Shown here: positions 35,601-50,600 of the stretch, piece by piece
Position numbering within the stretch: the first letter of the stretch is position 1
Layout: each line of letters starts with the position of its first letter
Origin: Terebella lapidaria
Lineage: Eukaryota; Annelida; Polychaeta; Terebellida; Terebellidae
Assembly: GCA_949152475.1 (NCBI GenBank)
Contig: OX424555.1
Coordinates: 59,253,977-59,317,976, forward strand
Direction: 5' to 3'
Length of the DNA stretch: 64,000 nucleotides
Program-made: the position numbers and the translations under genes
Notes under the pieces: model-generated
What the model saw: the letters and a program-made list of their open reading frames with translations, nothing else
What the model was told of the DNA's origin: nothing
The model's database searches: none

Positions 35601-38600
35601 ATTTTGTAGTCTTTCTGGGTCTACAGTAGTTCTTTTGAAGTGGTGAATTTTGCTATACATTTGTCTGATCAACTCGAAAACGACCAGTTTGACACTATTT
35701 CACACTTTCTCAAAGATGACATGAACATTTTTTTATCGTAATTCGGTACAAGCATGCCATTTCAGGACATTTGTAACGTGGATACGGATGATAAACCTCA
35801 AATCGATTAAACGGCTCGAAATTTAGCCCCAATTTGCACAAATTTGCCTCTGAAGACAGAACATATGTAAAGAGAGCATTGGTTTGTATATATATAAAAT
35901 CTCACATTGTGGATATTTTGGTGACATTGAAATTGACTTCAGATGACCTGGAATGGTAAACCTCGAGGTCACGTCTGACCTGGAATGTGTCAATTGTCTT
36001 GTCTAGGCATTGATCTTGTAGATATCACTTGAGAATATGAGTGTATATGAGGTCATGTATGATGGGTCTGTTGGTGACCTTGGCCTCAAGGCTCAAGGTC
36101 ATATCTAGTATGTAATGTATGATACTAGATACTAGTTGCCTCCATAGACAACACGATTGAATATAGTGATTTGGTAAATTTTGAGAGCATGAAGGATGCC
36201 ATATATGTTAGATCTTTTGATGACCTTAAATTTGACCTCAGAAAATCTTGAGTGGTAAATCTCAAGATCACGTTCGACTTGAAATATGTAAATTAGCCTC
36301 TGTTGAGAGAACGTATGTCAGTTGTGTAATATAGGAAGTCATATATGTTGGATCTTTTGGCGACCTTGAACTTGACCTCTGATGACTGTGAGTATCAAGG
36401 TTACATTTGACATGAGTTATGTAAGTAAACGAAACCTATTGTTTCCCAGAACGATCAATTAAATAGTAGTTAGTTAACATGCTAACTTATTACGAACATT
36501 GAAATACCCACTTTGACATCTGTTATCACTCCAATAACCTGTACTATGGAAGCAAATGGTACTGCATTCTGGTTCAGAATAAATAACAGATGTTTTGGTG
36601 AAAACAGAATACTATTACCGAATAAGTTAAAATTATTTTTTCTAGTTAAGTCTATTATTGATCACAACAAAAAAAGTCAAGACAAGAAACATTTATTATT
36701 GGGCTCAACAAGGTCTGGCCCAGTAGATATTTCATGGCTGTAATCAAATAGGTTAATATTTGTTTTACTAGTTAAGTCTATTGTTGACCACAATAAAAAT
36801 AGCCAAGACAAAACACATTTATTATTGGGCTCAACTACGTAAAAGTTTCGTCCAATAGAGATTTCATGGCTGTAATTGAATAAGTTGACATTATTTTTGC
36901 TAGTTAAGTCTATTATTGACCACAAAAAAATATTAAAGACAAGAAACATTCCATTATTGGATGGAAAAATTTGATGGTTGTAGTATAATGGTCATATTAT
37001 AGTGTAAGTTAACATCAATAATTGCTAGTTGTGTCTGTCAATAGTTTGGGGATGACAGGGAAGATAGGACTATGGGGGATACACTCCAGCGGTCGTAGGT
37101 GACTAGTTGCGCCTAGTCGTGAAAAGCTATATGAATTCTACTGTCAGTACACAACCACACTCACTACAGTGGTTTTCCAATGCCTTTGACCATGTGGACC
37201 AGTGCCAGTGTTTCCTTGATGTTTCCCCCACAGTTACGAACCCTGCTACGGGGGAGGTGCTGGGTTCGGTGCCGGACATGGGACCCGACGACACAGAGGC
37301 AGCGATACAGGCCGCGTACAAGGCCTTCTACAGCTGGAGGAAAACCACTGCTAAGGTACAGACAGCACTCAGAAATGTTCATTGATGAACATAATCAACA
37401 TATAGATTCTACTCAGATTTTTTAGCCTCTCTATTCATTTTTGCACACAGTTCAGTGACACCCCCACTGTCATTGAATTATAGAAAAAGGTCACTCAACT
37501 ACTTAGTGGAAAACGCATGTAAAGTTTACAGGCTAAAACAAATACATGCATATACATGTATATAACGTTCGAGTTGGCCTCGAATGACGTCCTTCCAGTC
37601 TACCAGCGATAAGACCAGCATGAAGTTAATGTGAAAGTCTTACTCAAATCAATTGACTATGTGTCATACCATGTGACGAGAAACTGACAGATCGCTACCC
37701 TTTGAGACAAAACATGCCTATTAGGGGTGGGGTTGGTGGTCTGTTTTGTAAGTGGTACAAAACACTCAAGTAACAAAAGTCATACATCAACCGTGCTTCG
37801 CTCTAGTCTTACTGACAATATGTTGGCAAATTGTGTACAAGGATTATCGAAAAAACAGGGGCACATATATCTTTGTTGTCATATAGTGCTGTTTCAAGTG
37901 AAAAAAAGAAAAAAGAGAGGATGAATTTGACATTCGATGAACTTGGAAGGTCAAAACGGCTATTTTTGTAGAAAATTGACCATTGTCATCTTACCGGGCC
38001 ATAGTGCTCAATTCCCAGGTAATGGTCACATCATGCAAGATGTGTAACTTGTACCCAATTACATTATGTCATGATATATGCAATGACGTCGATCTATAAT
38101 GATATATATAGATGGACATATACTTTTTATCAGGAACGGAGTAACATTTTGAGACGTTGGTATAACCTGATGATGGAGAATCAGACTGAGTTGGCCAAGC
38201 TCATCACCTTGGAGATGGTTAGTGGGCAGTGGTTCTGAAAACAAACTAAACATATACCTGTATGTACGTGTGGACACTGCCGAAATACACTAGAATCTGT
38301 ATGGGTAAATCCAAACAAGAATACATTTTGGAAACTTCTCTCTCAACCATGCAGGGTAAGCCACTGGCAGAAGCCATGAGCGAGGTGTGCTACGGAGCAG
38401 AGTGTTGCGCTTGGTTCTCCGAGGAAGCGAGACGGGCCTGCGGCGACACCATCCCAAGTCCTGCCAACTCCAAGAGAATCATCGTCATCAAGCAGCCCGT
38501 TGGCGTCGCGGGAATGATCACTCCTGTGAGTCTAATAGGCACTCCAAATGTTTCATACTGAAAGCATATATATGAGAAATATTACATTCGCTGTATATCG

Positions 38601-41600
38601 GGATATATGTTACCTTTTCATCTATATAAAAATACTCCATGATATCATTTTTCCCCTGTAGTGGAATTACCCCAATGCCATGATCACAAGGAAGTTGTGT
38701 CCAGCTATTGCAGCAGGATGTACCGTGGTTCTAAAACCTTCTGAAGAGACACCATTCTCAACTTTAGCTCTCTGCAGTGTAAGCAGATTCTCTAAGTATA
38801 ACCACTGCGCTTAGACGTTCAAGCTTTGACCAACTGCATGTGGTAAAATCTTCCAGCAGCTATACTTTTATTGCGAAGTTATGATTTCTTTGGATATGTA
38901 TTTCATGCTTTGACCTCTATAATAAATACTATTGGGTGATCTTACATGGCTTTCAAATAAAAAAAAGTTATTCCATTTTATTCTAATGGCACAATCTCAT
39001 AAACTGTTCGTTCTATGCCCCTCAAACTCTGTTCATAAAAAAATCTCGCCGAATTAGGGTGGAGTTCTCGCCGAAAATGGAGATTTTTGATATTTCTTTG
39101 GAGTACTTTACTTTGGTGTGAGCAACAGAATATTTTGTTGCTGTGTTCTATTGCAACAGGTTCTATGTGAGGTAGCTCTAGCCCAGTTTCGCCTATTGTT
39201 ACCCAGGTTCCAGGCTGCAATATGCTTCCGGGTCCTTGGTATTGGCTTTAAGCTCCATTTGAATGCGGCTCCCAAGGTCCATTAACCAGGAGTTCAAATC
39301 CATTAACGTTTCAAAATGTGAACTGCTTACTGGCAGTACCCCTGGGTTCATGGCTTTGCCAGTTCCAGGGACCCGCTTGCCAGTTCTCGGAATGTTCATG
39401 GGACCCGCTTGCCGGTTTCCAGGACCTCATTGCCTGTTCCTGGGAGTCCCCATTGTCAGGACTCGGGTTTTGTAATAATTGGGGGGTTTACAGTCGGCAG
39501 TCATTATTGGTACTGGTCTAGTATCTGCTGTCTCTCAGGATAATAGTTCGTTAACCAGCGACCTGTGGCCTGCTCAGGGGCACAGTTTCTCTGTCAAAGG
39601 CTAAGAGGAAGTCAGTATTATTTGTAATAGTAAATCCACAAAAAGACTAATGACTATGTTGACAACATTTTTTCAAAGGGATTCATACCATTAATTACGA
39701 GGCCAACTAGAATATCAACCTGTGCCACTTTGATTGATCACATCTATGTGAACGATATAACAAAAAATGTATTATCCGGCATATTGTTAAATGATGTGGC
39801 TGATCATTGTGGGGTTTTCTGTCTGGTGCCTCATAATTCTTCCAATAATAAAACCAAAACAATTAAGACACGTATTATTAATGACAAAAATAAAACTTCA
39901 TTTAATACCTACCTGAGTGAAACTGATTTCACACCAGTTTTGGAACAACCCTGTGCGAATTCATCGTTTAACACTTTCCAGGATCTTTATCTCAATGCTT
40001 TCAATAAGGCCTTCCCTATAGTGACTGTTAAACCGAATAAGAAATACATAAAAAGGGAAAAATGGATGACCACGGGGCTTATGGTATCAATGAGACAAAA
40101 AAAATAGATTACTTCATAAAAAATTCAAAATCCCTAGTGATGAAAATAAACAAACATATAAATTGTACTTAAATATCTTCAACAAAATAAAGAAAAAATG
40201 TAGAGTCTGGTACTACAAAGAACTCATAGAAACAAATAAAGGTAACATGAAAAAAATATGGGATACACTTCGAGCAGTAACAGGTAACGTAAAGTCTAGA
40301 TCCTCCTCTCCACAATATTTCCAGATAGATAATAAAAATATTGAAGATAAAACTGTAATTGCTGAGGCTTTCAACAAATATTTCTCTAGTATAGGAAAAA
40401 TCACAGGGGAAAATGTCCCACCATCAAATAAAAAATTCACTGATTATTTACACATATCCAATCCGGGTAGTATATTTTAAGAACCTATCCAGTCGAGTGA
40501 AATAATTGAAATTGTGAGGAAATTGAAACCCAAAGTTAGCAGTGGCCATGACGAAATATCCACTAAATTATTAAAGGAAACTTTGCATCTCATATTAACC
40601 CCGCTGACCTTCCTAATTAACCAATCTTTGGAAACAGGAGTCTTTCCTGATCAGCTCAAAATTGCAAAAGTTATACCTATATACAAATCTTCAAATCAAG
40701 AGTTAATAACAAATTACAGACCTGTTAGTTTGCTACCTGCCATTTTCAAAATATATGAAAAAGTGATGTACAAGAAAATAATGAGTTTCATGAATACAGG
40801 TAATAATAATATGTTTTACAAACATCAGTATGGGTTTCGTTCTAAACATTCGACCATTCATCCGATTATACATCTTTTAAATAATTGTGCAGAAGCAGCA
40901 AACAGCACACCAACTAAATATACTTTATCTGTATTCTGTGATTTGTCAAAGGCTTTTGATGTGATTAATCATGATATACTTCTGAGGAAACTTGATTTTT
41001 ATGGGATTAGAGGTATAGCAAATGATTGGATCCGTAGTTACATGACAAATAGAAAACAGTATGTGGAATTTGAAAAAACCAAATCCGATATAGAAAACAT
41101 CACCTGCGGTGTACCACAAGGGTCGATACTCGGACCACTTCTATACCTAATATATGTGAATGACATTCATCATTGTACATCATCTACCATTCTTTCCTTC
41201 GCTGATGACACCTCGCTTATTATAAGTGACTCGAATCTAAACAGCTTGGAGGCTAGTGCAAATACTGAGGTAAATAAATTGTTCAATTGGTTTTGTGCAA
41301 ACCGACTATCCCTAAATGCAAAAAAAACTAAATATATGATTTTTCATAGTCCTCATACGAAGTTAAAGCAAAATTTTACTAGATAAATGGAGATTACTTA
41401 GAAAGAGTGGGAGAACATTTTAGAAATAATAGCACAAAATTTTTGGGGATTTGTATGGATGAAAACTTAAGTTGGAAACACCATATATTACATGTTAAAA
41501 ACAAAGTCTCAAAAGCTCTGTTCATGATAAAACAAGCGAAAAACTTATTATTAAATAAATGCTTAGAAACTCTCTATTACTCCATGATTCACCCCCATAT

Positions 41601-44600
41601 CATATATGGGATACTAGCTTGAGGAAACGCTACATCAACCCACCTAAATAACTTGATAACCACCCAAAAACGAGCAATCAGGGTTATAAACAAAGCCAAA
41701 TTTAACAGCCATACTGAACCACTATTCAAGGGCTCTAGTATTCTAAAATTAACAGACCAGTATATATATGAGGTTATGTCATTTGTCAATGATTTCTTCA
41801 CTGGTAAATTGCCAGATTCATTTTCAAATACATTCAAACTAATCAAGGATATCAAATCAAACTGCAGTACATGCACTAGACAATCAAATGATTTATATGT
41901 ACACCCAATAGAATCTAATTTTGCTGGCAAATTGCCCCTTTACAACTTTCCAGTTATTTGGAATACATGGAATCCTGGCAACAATAGGCTGGAAACCATC
42001 TCATACACACAAAAAATCATTTCAAGGAATCATTAAAAGGAATTTCCTGGCATCATACGCGAGTATTGTGACATGTGATAATCAATTTTGTAAGGCCTGT
42101 CATGGTAGCAATTAGCATAATATTGTCATGCACCCCATGACAATTTTGTTTGAATCAACCTACATCTTTTGACTTTGTTTATCGTGTAAATCATAATTTG
42201 TTTCTATCACACAAATTAAAATGGATAACTTTTGTTTGTATTGTGTTCAATGTCCCGATCTCCATTATGGGAAAATATATGCGGCAATGGTATTACGGAC
42301 CCATGAGGACCAATACACTATTGTCATGGTTTTTTCGTCCGTCGTCGTCGGTGTCATCGTCGGTGTAGTCGTCCGCATTTTCTGTTAACATTTTTTTTTT
42401 TTTTTTTTTTTTTTTTTCGGGCTGATGAATATGGCCATAAATTTGTGTGAATATGTGTTGGGTCAATACCCCCAGATGTTTTTATTCCTATTTTTTTTAT
42501 TTATTGAATGTTTATGCAGTTTTGGCGGCCATTTTTATGCCGAAATGGCTGTTTTTGCATGTTCTTCAACTTTAAAAATTATTTTCTCAAAAACTGTCTG
42601 ATCAATCGCAGTTTTGAGATTATAGTTTCAAAATGTTCCCCTCATGTATCATCACAATATGCATAAGTTTTGATGTGGTCATATGAGAAATGAGTTGTGC
42701 TGAATTTTCTCGTGAATATGACCTTTGGCCTCGTTTTCGGGATCAGAGCACAGAATGGCCGGTGTCTCGTTTGTCATCGACTTACAGTTTGGGAGTCGAT
42801 TGTGGGCATGTTGGAAATGATATATGCTGAGTGTTCTCGAGACCTTGAGTGTGATCTTTGACCCCATTTTCATGGTCAGAGCTCAGGATGGCGCTCTTAA
42901 CAGCTTAGAAATCAATTGTGGACATGTGGGAGATGGTGTATGCTGAATATTCTTGTGACCTTGAAGTTAACTGACCATCAGTCCGATCACCTATTGGCTA
43001 GCCGGTAAGTTACATGGTCCCTTGGGCCTATGTTTTACAGAATGGGAGGCATTTAGATATATCTTTTTATATGCCTTTTTGAGTCTATATATTGGCATAT
43101 TATTACATTTTCGTTCTCAAACCTGGTAGTAGCAATAGATTATAGTGCCCCTCCCCCGTCGCCTGATCTTAGCCCGAGCGACAGAATTCACCTCTCCCGT
43201 CCTGTGTTACTTATGCATCACTTGTATTTCAGAAGTTCAAAATGGATAATTTTTCAGTTGTATTTGTAAATTTTATTTATAGGATTTAATCAATAGATTA
43301 ATATATGAATATATAGGTTGAGTAATATTGAGAAATACCAGTTACTAAGTTTTGTATTAAATATATCTTGTGCACATTACAGGCCAGAAGGGAGACAGTA
43401 CCATTTTGTACTATTTTTGGTCTGCCCAATAGTTTGTCATCTCCAACTTATGTATATGCTATTTGTGTAAAAATTTATTGTCAAAGTTGGGAAAATAAAG
43501 TCATTCATTCATTCAAAAGTCATTCATTCATTCATTCATTCATTCATTCCTACATCCACCATCTTCCCGCCCATAACGGGAAATTGCGGCCAGGTTCAAG
43601 TCCATGGACTGGCCATGGACTCGCTGTATTTCGATGCCCACTCCCCATACCCGAGGCCTACGCCGAATCTGGCTTCTCAAGCCTCGGTGGGTTGTACCCC
43701 TGTAGCTTCTCTCTCAGGATGAGCTCATGTCCGAGATGGATCCTGTGAGGCCTGACTTTATGGAACAGTTGGATAGGATTTCCATTCAACCTCACAACTT
43801 TCCAGGATTTCAGCGTCCTACTATGTCTCTGTTGCCACCTTCAGCCTGGCAGTGAGCAATAGTCGCGAGAGCAGATCACAAGCCATATTCGTTCGGGCTT
43901 GTTCTGCCTTGAGCGGTCTGAGGAGGACGTGGTTTCCCAAGCAAATAATGACCTTAATAACCCTTTTAAGTGCTCTTGGTCAGACAAGTTGGACTGTGTT
44001 AGCGCTGGACTGGGGAGGAATGGGTCTCTTCCTCTCCTCCACCAGCAAAGAGGGCTCGTTCTTTCTCAGAACGGGATTTGCTTCAGCCTCGAATTATCAG
44101 GGATTCTCTGAGATTCCCCTTGTCCCCAGAAGTTTGGAACACCATGGCTGCCGTGGTTTTCCAGACAGTTAATTAGGCCCACACTCACCTAGGTTCGTAC
44201 GCCCTGAGGTCTGAGGTTAGTGATTTCTATTTCATGGCCACATTGGACCAAATTGCAGCCGCCGAAGACTGTTTTGCTGCCCTGGGTTCAGGTCTTGGAT
44301 ATGAAGTATGCGGTTTGCACGGGGATGGCCGTAGATTCCACCATGAATTTGCTGGTTCATGCATCTGCTACTGGGTTGACAACATGTCAATAGCACGTGC
44401 TTGTGCAGGCACTGGTTAACCTGATGCAGTCCGTTGGTCGAGCTGTGGCTGAGAGGTCGACCCTGGACTCCCAACTTTGTTCGAATTCGGAGCTTTGAAT
44501 GTGTTATGTCTTTACTCAGATCTTAAGAGTTCCACGCAAAAACCTAGAGTTTTTTCTCAATTTTCCGAGTGAGAAGTGCTAGTCATGTATATCTGTGGGA

Positions 44601-47600
44601 GTAGGGCCTCCTTTTGACATTATACTCTTGTCCTAGGTCAGGCCCGGCGGCTCCTTTCCTGTACCCACTGGATGCCTATCATGAGCTGGATTCAGTCAAA
44701 ACCCGCCAAGAGGACGGGTGTTCCCTTTTCCTCGTACTTCCAAAAGGCGTAAGGCATTGGTTGACGAATGTTTGGCCTTGATAGAAAACAGGCGGTAGAG
44801 CCAGTATGGGGACATTCCCCTGTTTTCCACAGCATCCTGTTCGTCTTCCCGAATGCATCAGGCGGTTGGAGGCCAGTGATCAACATTTAGGCCTTGAAGC
44901 ACTATCTGCACATCCCGACTTTCTCCATGGAAACGCCCAATGTGATCAGGTCGGCGAAGCCTCTCAATGCATGGGTCATAATGAGGATGTCTACTTTCAT
45001 TTTCCGATACCAAGTACCTCAGATTTATTTTACCAAGGTCAGGTCTGACAGTTGCGGACCTTGCCATTCAGCATGTAGACCATCCATGGTCCTCACCATG
45101 TACAGGGGAGAGCTGCAAGTGCTGGATCAATGCAATGCGATCATCCTGTGCCAGTATCTGAACGATTGGCTCGTCGTGGATATCTGCATGCCCACGGACT
45201 CTCATTCATCAAGTTCAGTGGGTGGTCGACTTTTTCTATTAGACGGGATTCAAGATCAGAAGTCTCACTCATCTCCTCAGCAAGACGTCGTCTTTCTGGG
45301 CTATCAATTTCTGACTACCTGCAGTCATTGTGGCATCAACTCAATGCCAAATGGTCACAAGCAACGGGCGGCATAACTCAGTTGTTCAGTGTCATGAAAG
45401 GTGATGGATGATCTGGGTTGATGGTTGGATCCTGTCAAACTGATTCGAGGGTCTCAGTTCCATCAGTCTCCTCCCTCCAATCATCTCTTCACGGGGGTTT
45501 TTGGGGGGCTCATTGTGACTCCTATGAAGACCCAGGACTGTGATCCGTTCACATCAAGACGAGCATATCAACATCTTTATAAGGGCTGTGTTCCTAGAGT
45601 TACAGCTTTGGAACGTGAGTTATCTCAGCAAGTAGTGCCGTTCTTTCCACCGAGGTGGGTTCCACCGAGATGGGTTACATCAATAAGCAAAGAGGTACCA
45701 TGTTTGATTCTTGTTGCAAGCTGATGGTAGGCCTCCTCCTCTGGTGTTACGATCATCAATTTCCCTCAGGGTCCATCACATTCCAGCTATTGAAAGTGCT
45801 GACCGACCATATATCACAGCGGGGTCAGATTCAGCCAACAGAATAGTCATTGTCCCCAGCGGTGTTTCATGTGATCTGTGGGGTAGGCCGGCGGTCGATC
45901 TGTTTGTGACCTAGTGGAACGCCAACTTTCCAACTTTCGTGTTGTCGATCCTATATGAGCAGGCACTGGCAATTGACACATCGACGCCTGATGGGAGATG
46001 ATGTTCGTTTATGCCTGGGATATCTGCTGGCAGTTCTGTTAGAGAAGGTTCTGGCCATGTTAAGGTCACATCGGACCAGAACGATTTTCAGTGCTCCGTT
46101 TTTTCACCAGAAGCCATGATTCCCGGACGTTTTGGAGTTGTTGGTAGACACCCCAGTTCCTCTGCAGTATCAGTGGGATCTGCTTAACCAGCCCGGTCTG
46201 ACATTTTCCTTCAGGCTCCGAGCATCATGAAGCTTGAAGTGTGGCTCTTGTTGAGCGATGTTTTCGAAGGAAGGGCTTTCCAAGAAAAATCTCCCGTCAG
46301 AGCTCTGTGCGTCTATGTCGATCACACGAGGGAGCTTCATGTCAGCAAAGCCTCATTGCCTTCAAGAAGAATTTCCCAAAGGATACTAGAGCGGTATCGA
46401 TCGCTTATATTCTGTTACGAGAGATCAAACACTCAGCTCCTTCTCAGTGAAGGTACGTGACGTCTGAGCTCTAGCGTCGTCGCTCACATCCATGAACAAT
46501 GTTGCCCTGTCTGATGTGATGGAAGCTTGCACATGGGCCTCTGGTAATACTTTTGTTTCCTTCATTGTAGAAAACTGATATGGCAGTATGGGGCTGGCTA
46601 CGGTCTCCGCCTATATGTGGCCGCCTATAGCAAGGTCCGTCTTAATGATAGGTCCGTCTTAATGAATGTGTCCCTCTTATTTGATCTCAGAAATTTTGAG
46701 TTCACTGATGCCAAGGAGCTATTCTATGATAATCTTATAAATATTCCTTTCACGTGTGCAATACTTTCACATGTAAATTACATTCAAGCAAATATTGCTT
46801 CGGAGCACTAAATTCCTCTCAAGAACGGTCTTTCAAACAAGGAATTAGTTCGTTCTATCCTTCAATGAAAATGCCCTTGAAGGTGGTGTTAGTCCACCTC
46901 CTGTGGTTATTGTGAGATGATACAAAAGTGGCCATAAATAAGAAGCTTTAACCTGCTAAAAATATATAACAAATATAAAAAGTATAACAACAAACATGTT
47001 GATTTCGAAAGGTTGCACCGCTAGAAAACCGAGCAAATGCACCAAATTATGTGCGGGCCCAGAAACTAAATGACAGGGCTAACTTTTGCAATTTTAGCGA
47101 TAGAAGTCTGAAATTTCGTGCGAAATTGCCGTTTGACTTCCAGGTGAATATGCCAAGTTATAGAACGACACCATTTAGCATCGCAAAAAATATCAGCCAA
47201 AAACAGTGTAAACAAATTATAAAAATCAGAGTATACATGTACTTACCTGTATAATTAACACGGTTATTTTTCCTCCCACCTCTTCTGCCTGACGTTGACG
47301 GGCCAAATTGATGGCGGTTTTGAGGGTGCAGTTTCGTCAAGAAATAAGAAACCGTTATGAAGAGCAGAGTCTGAGGCAGCATAGAACGTCCAGTTAATGA
47401 GGATGTGCATAATTTAAAAAAATTATGCCATGATTACTGTAATTTGACAGCTAGGTAGGATTACCCAAGTGTTTATTATAGAGGTAATTATTAAGAACTG
47501 GTTATAATAGGTTAAAACATCATACTAATCTCAAATTAGCTGGCAGAGAAGGCAGGCATTCCCCCCGGAGTGTTGAATGTTGTGACAAGTTCTCGAGCGA

Positions 47601-50600
47601 ATGCTGCATCCGTCGGCGCTGTTATCTGTGAACACCCCCTGGTCACTAAAATGTCCTTTACTGGCTCATCAGAAGTTGGGAAGGTACAGCCGATATGTAT
47701 ACGTTTATTAGTGAATGCTTCATTTTGCCACCATGGTACTGTAACCTAGATACTAGTAGCTAGATTGTTTCAACTTGAGTAACAAAAAGGAGAACGTAAT
47801 ATTTAAATTATTGAAACAAAATTTTGATAACTATTGTTCCCTTGATTAATGTCCATTGCTGGTCATTTCTTCAATCGTGTTGACTGAAGACGAGACCATA
47901 TTATTCCCACAGATCCTGTTGAAGCAGTGTGCTAGCACAGTGAAGCGCGTTTCTATGGAGCTCGGAGGCAACTCTCCATTTATCGTCTTCGACAACGCGG
48001 ACGTGGACAAAGCCGTCACTGGCGCTATGGCGTGCAAGTTCAGGAATAGTGGGCAGGTATATTACAAGCTCTGAGTGGCACTCAGTTGAATGCCAGCATA
48101 ACCAGAAACTCCAGCATAACTAGTCATTTCGGTTGAAATATTGGTAATGTATGATGTAGCTTTATCTGCAGTCTGCGCTGTATTGAACGAATATTTATGT
48201 ATTCGTTCAGCATCCATTCAGCTGAGCATCTACCTTACCAGTACTTTGGTGTTTGGTTTCTCATCAGATGTGCGTGTGTGCGAACAGGATTTTCGTGCAG
48301 TCAAATATCCATGATAAGTTTGTCGAGGCCTTCACACAAGCAATACAGGGGCTAAAGATCGGCAATGGACTTGACGAAGGAGTCACCCATGGACCAATGA
48401 TTAATACCAAGGCCGTTGAGAGGGTATGCACATTATATATTGAATTATATTCCCGATATGCTGGAAACAACAAAACTTCAGTAACTGAACTTCAGTACAG
48501 CCATGTTTTCTAGATGTACGGTGCCCCTGATAAGATATGATAAAAAAACTACTTCGGGCGCACGAAGTATCACATCATTCACATGAAATAATAAGGGCAG
48601 TTACGAATTTGCAACAGTTTATTGTCAGGGCTGGTTTGATTTGTTTTGCTTGATTTAAATCATGATTTAAAGCTATAATCACTTTTAGAATTGACAAAAT
48701 GTATTTATTCTGCAGTAGATTTGTTTTGACTATAGACTGAGAAATCGTAAAAAAAATGGGTCTGAAGATGTGTATTACGTGCCCAAATTGAGTTGCCAAA
48801 TCAAGATTCAAACTCGGGCCAGTCAATCTCGCATCAATTTTTCCTCAAAGCGGCCCGCCTTGAGGGCGAGTTCCACACACAGTCTCATGACGTCATTGGT
48901 ACTGTGGCAACCGGCAATATAGGCATGCCCAACATTCTCTATCCACTGTTTTCATGCACGATTAACATCAATTTTCTTAGTATCTGATGTCGAATTGTGC
49001 ATATTTCCTATATATTCCCGACTATCTCGAGGTGTACTTTGCGTGACAAACAAGAATGCTAAATTTGGCTGATTTTAAAATTGAATCCAACTTTAAATCA
49101 AGCGAAAAAAATACCATGATTAAAATCCAACCCTGAAAAATCATGATTTTAAATCAAATCATAAAATATAAAATATTGAAACTATATCGAATTAATGAGA
49201 TGAGGACAAAAAGTACACGTGGTACATGAATAGTATTTCATTCAGAGATATTGAGTTCTTTCACGAAATGTCTGGTGTTGTAAATTGAACACATGCAAGA
49301 TCCAATGTATGGCTAGGCCCACTACACCTTATCCTCGTTCAACGAACACCTCGTTCATGTAGCAGGCATACTTTCGTACGAACGACTTAGTACTCCGTGT
49401 GAACGACTTAGTACCTCGTGCAGACGACTTAGTACTTCGTGTGAACGACTTAGTACTTCGCATGAACGACTTAGTACTTCGTGTGAACGACTTAGTACTT
49501 CGTGTGAACGACTTAGTACTTCGCATGAACGACTTAGTACTTCGTGTGAACGACTTAGTACTTCGTGCAGACGACTTAGTACTTCGTGTGAACGACTTAG
49601 TACTTCGTGTGAACGACTTAGTACTTCGTGCGAACGACTTGGTACTTCGTGCGAACGACTTGGTACTTCGTGCAAACGACTTGGTACTTCGTGTGAACGA
49701 CTTAGTACTTCGTGTGAACGACTTAGTACTTCGTGTGAACGACTTAGTACTTCACGCAAACGGCTTACTATTTTGTGTGAACAACTTACTACTTCATGCA
49801 AACGACTTGTAGTACTCGTACGTCTTGGAACTTCGTGTTACTACTTCATGTGATTGACTTATAATTTTGTGCGAACGACTTAGTACTTTGTGCGAACGAA
49901 GTAGTTTTTCTATCATGTTTTATCAGGGGCGATGTATGTATATATCAGATATCATATATCATTGCACAAAGTTCATGCTTAGGTACACTGTACCTTGTAT
50001 CAGTACCACCGTTTGTCGCTGCCAGGTCGAGCAGTATTTGAGTGATGCCGTCAGGAAAGGGGCCAAGATCGTACAAGGAGGAAGTCGGGATGCGCTGGGG
50101 GGCTCCTACTTCCAGCCCACCCTCCTGACTGGCGTTACCAAGGAGATGCTGTGTGCGAAAGAGGAGACCTTCGGGCCTCTAGCACCAATCATCAAGTGAG
50201 TTCATCATTATTATAAAACCAAACCACAACATTAGAAGCAGAAAGTGTATATGTTTACTTAATTGCATTACATGTACTACTATGTTATTATGGAAGAATT
50301 TTCAAAAAAAAAATATGATGATGTATGTTTCATGAATTTACAGGTTTGACAATGAGGAAGATGTTGTTGCACTCGCAAATATGACACAATCTGGATTGGC
50401 AGGTAAAGATATCACAACAACTTCGTTTACTAAGCTTCCAATGTCCACAATATACCTCATTTCAAATGACCTTGCAGGCTACTGTTACTCGAACGATATT
50501 TCCCAAATCTGGAGAGTGGCCGAGGCAATGGAAGTTGGCATGGTTGGAATCAACGAAGGTCGCATCTCGTGTATAGAGGCACCCTTCGGAGGCGTGAAGG

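Larger units (their letters stand above)
48424..50025 (+). other. ALDH5A1 intron 8, repeat-bearing
   Basis: 1.6-kb GT-AG intron. It holds a possible MITE (48627-49137) and the 21-bp minisatellite (49384-49900). No further exon was recognised. Confidence 0.7.

Noticed and set aside
43590-43625. tRNA B-box-like GGTTCAAGTCC, possible tRNA or SINE
   Set aside because: No matching A box at the right distance and no cloverleaf could be drawn. It lies at the edge of the DIRS-like fossil.
49355-49812. Open frames of ~140 codons on both strands over the 21-bp array
   Set aside because: The unit length is a multiple of three without stops, so the frames follow from the repeat. The array lies in an intron of ALDH5A1.
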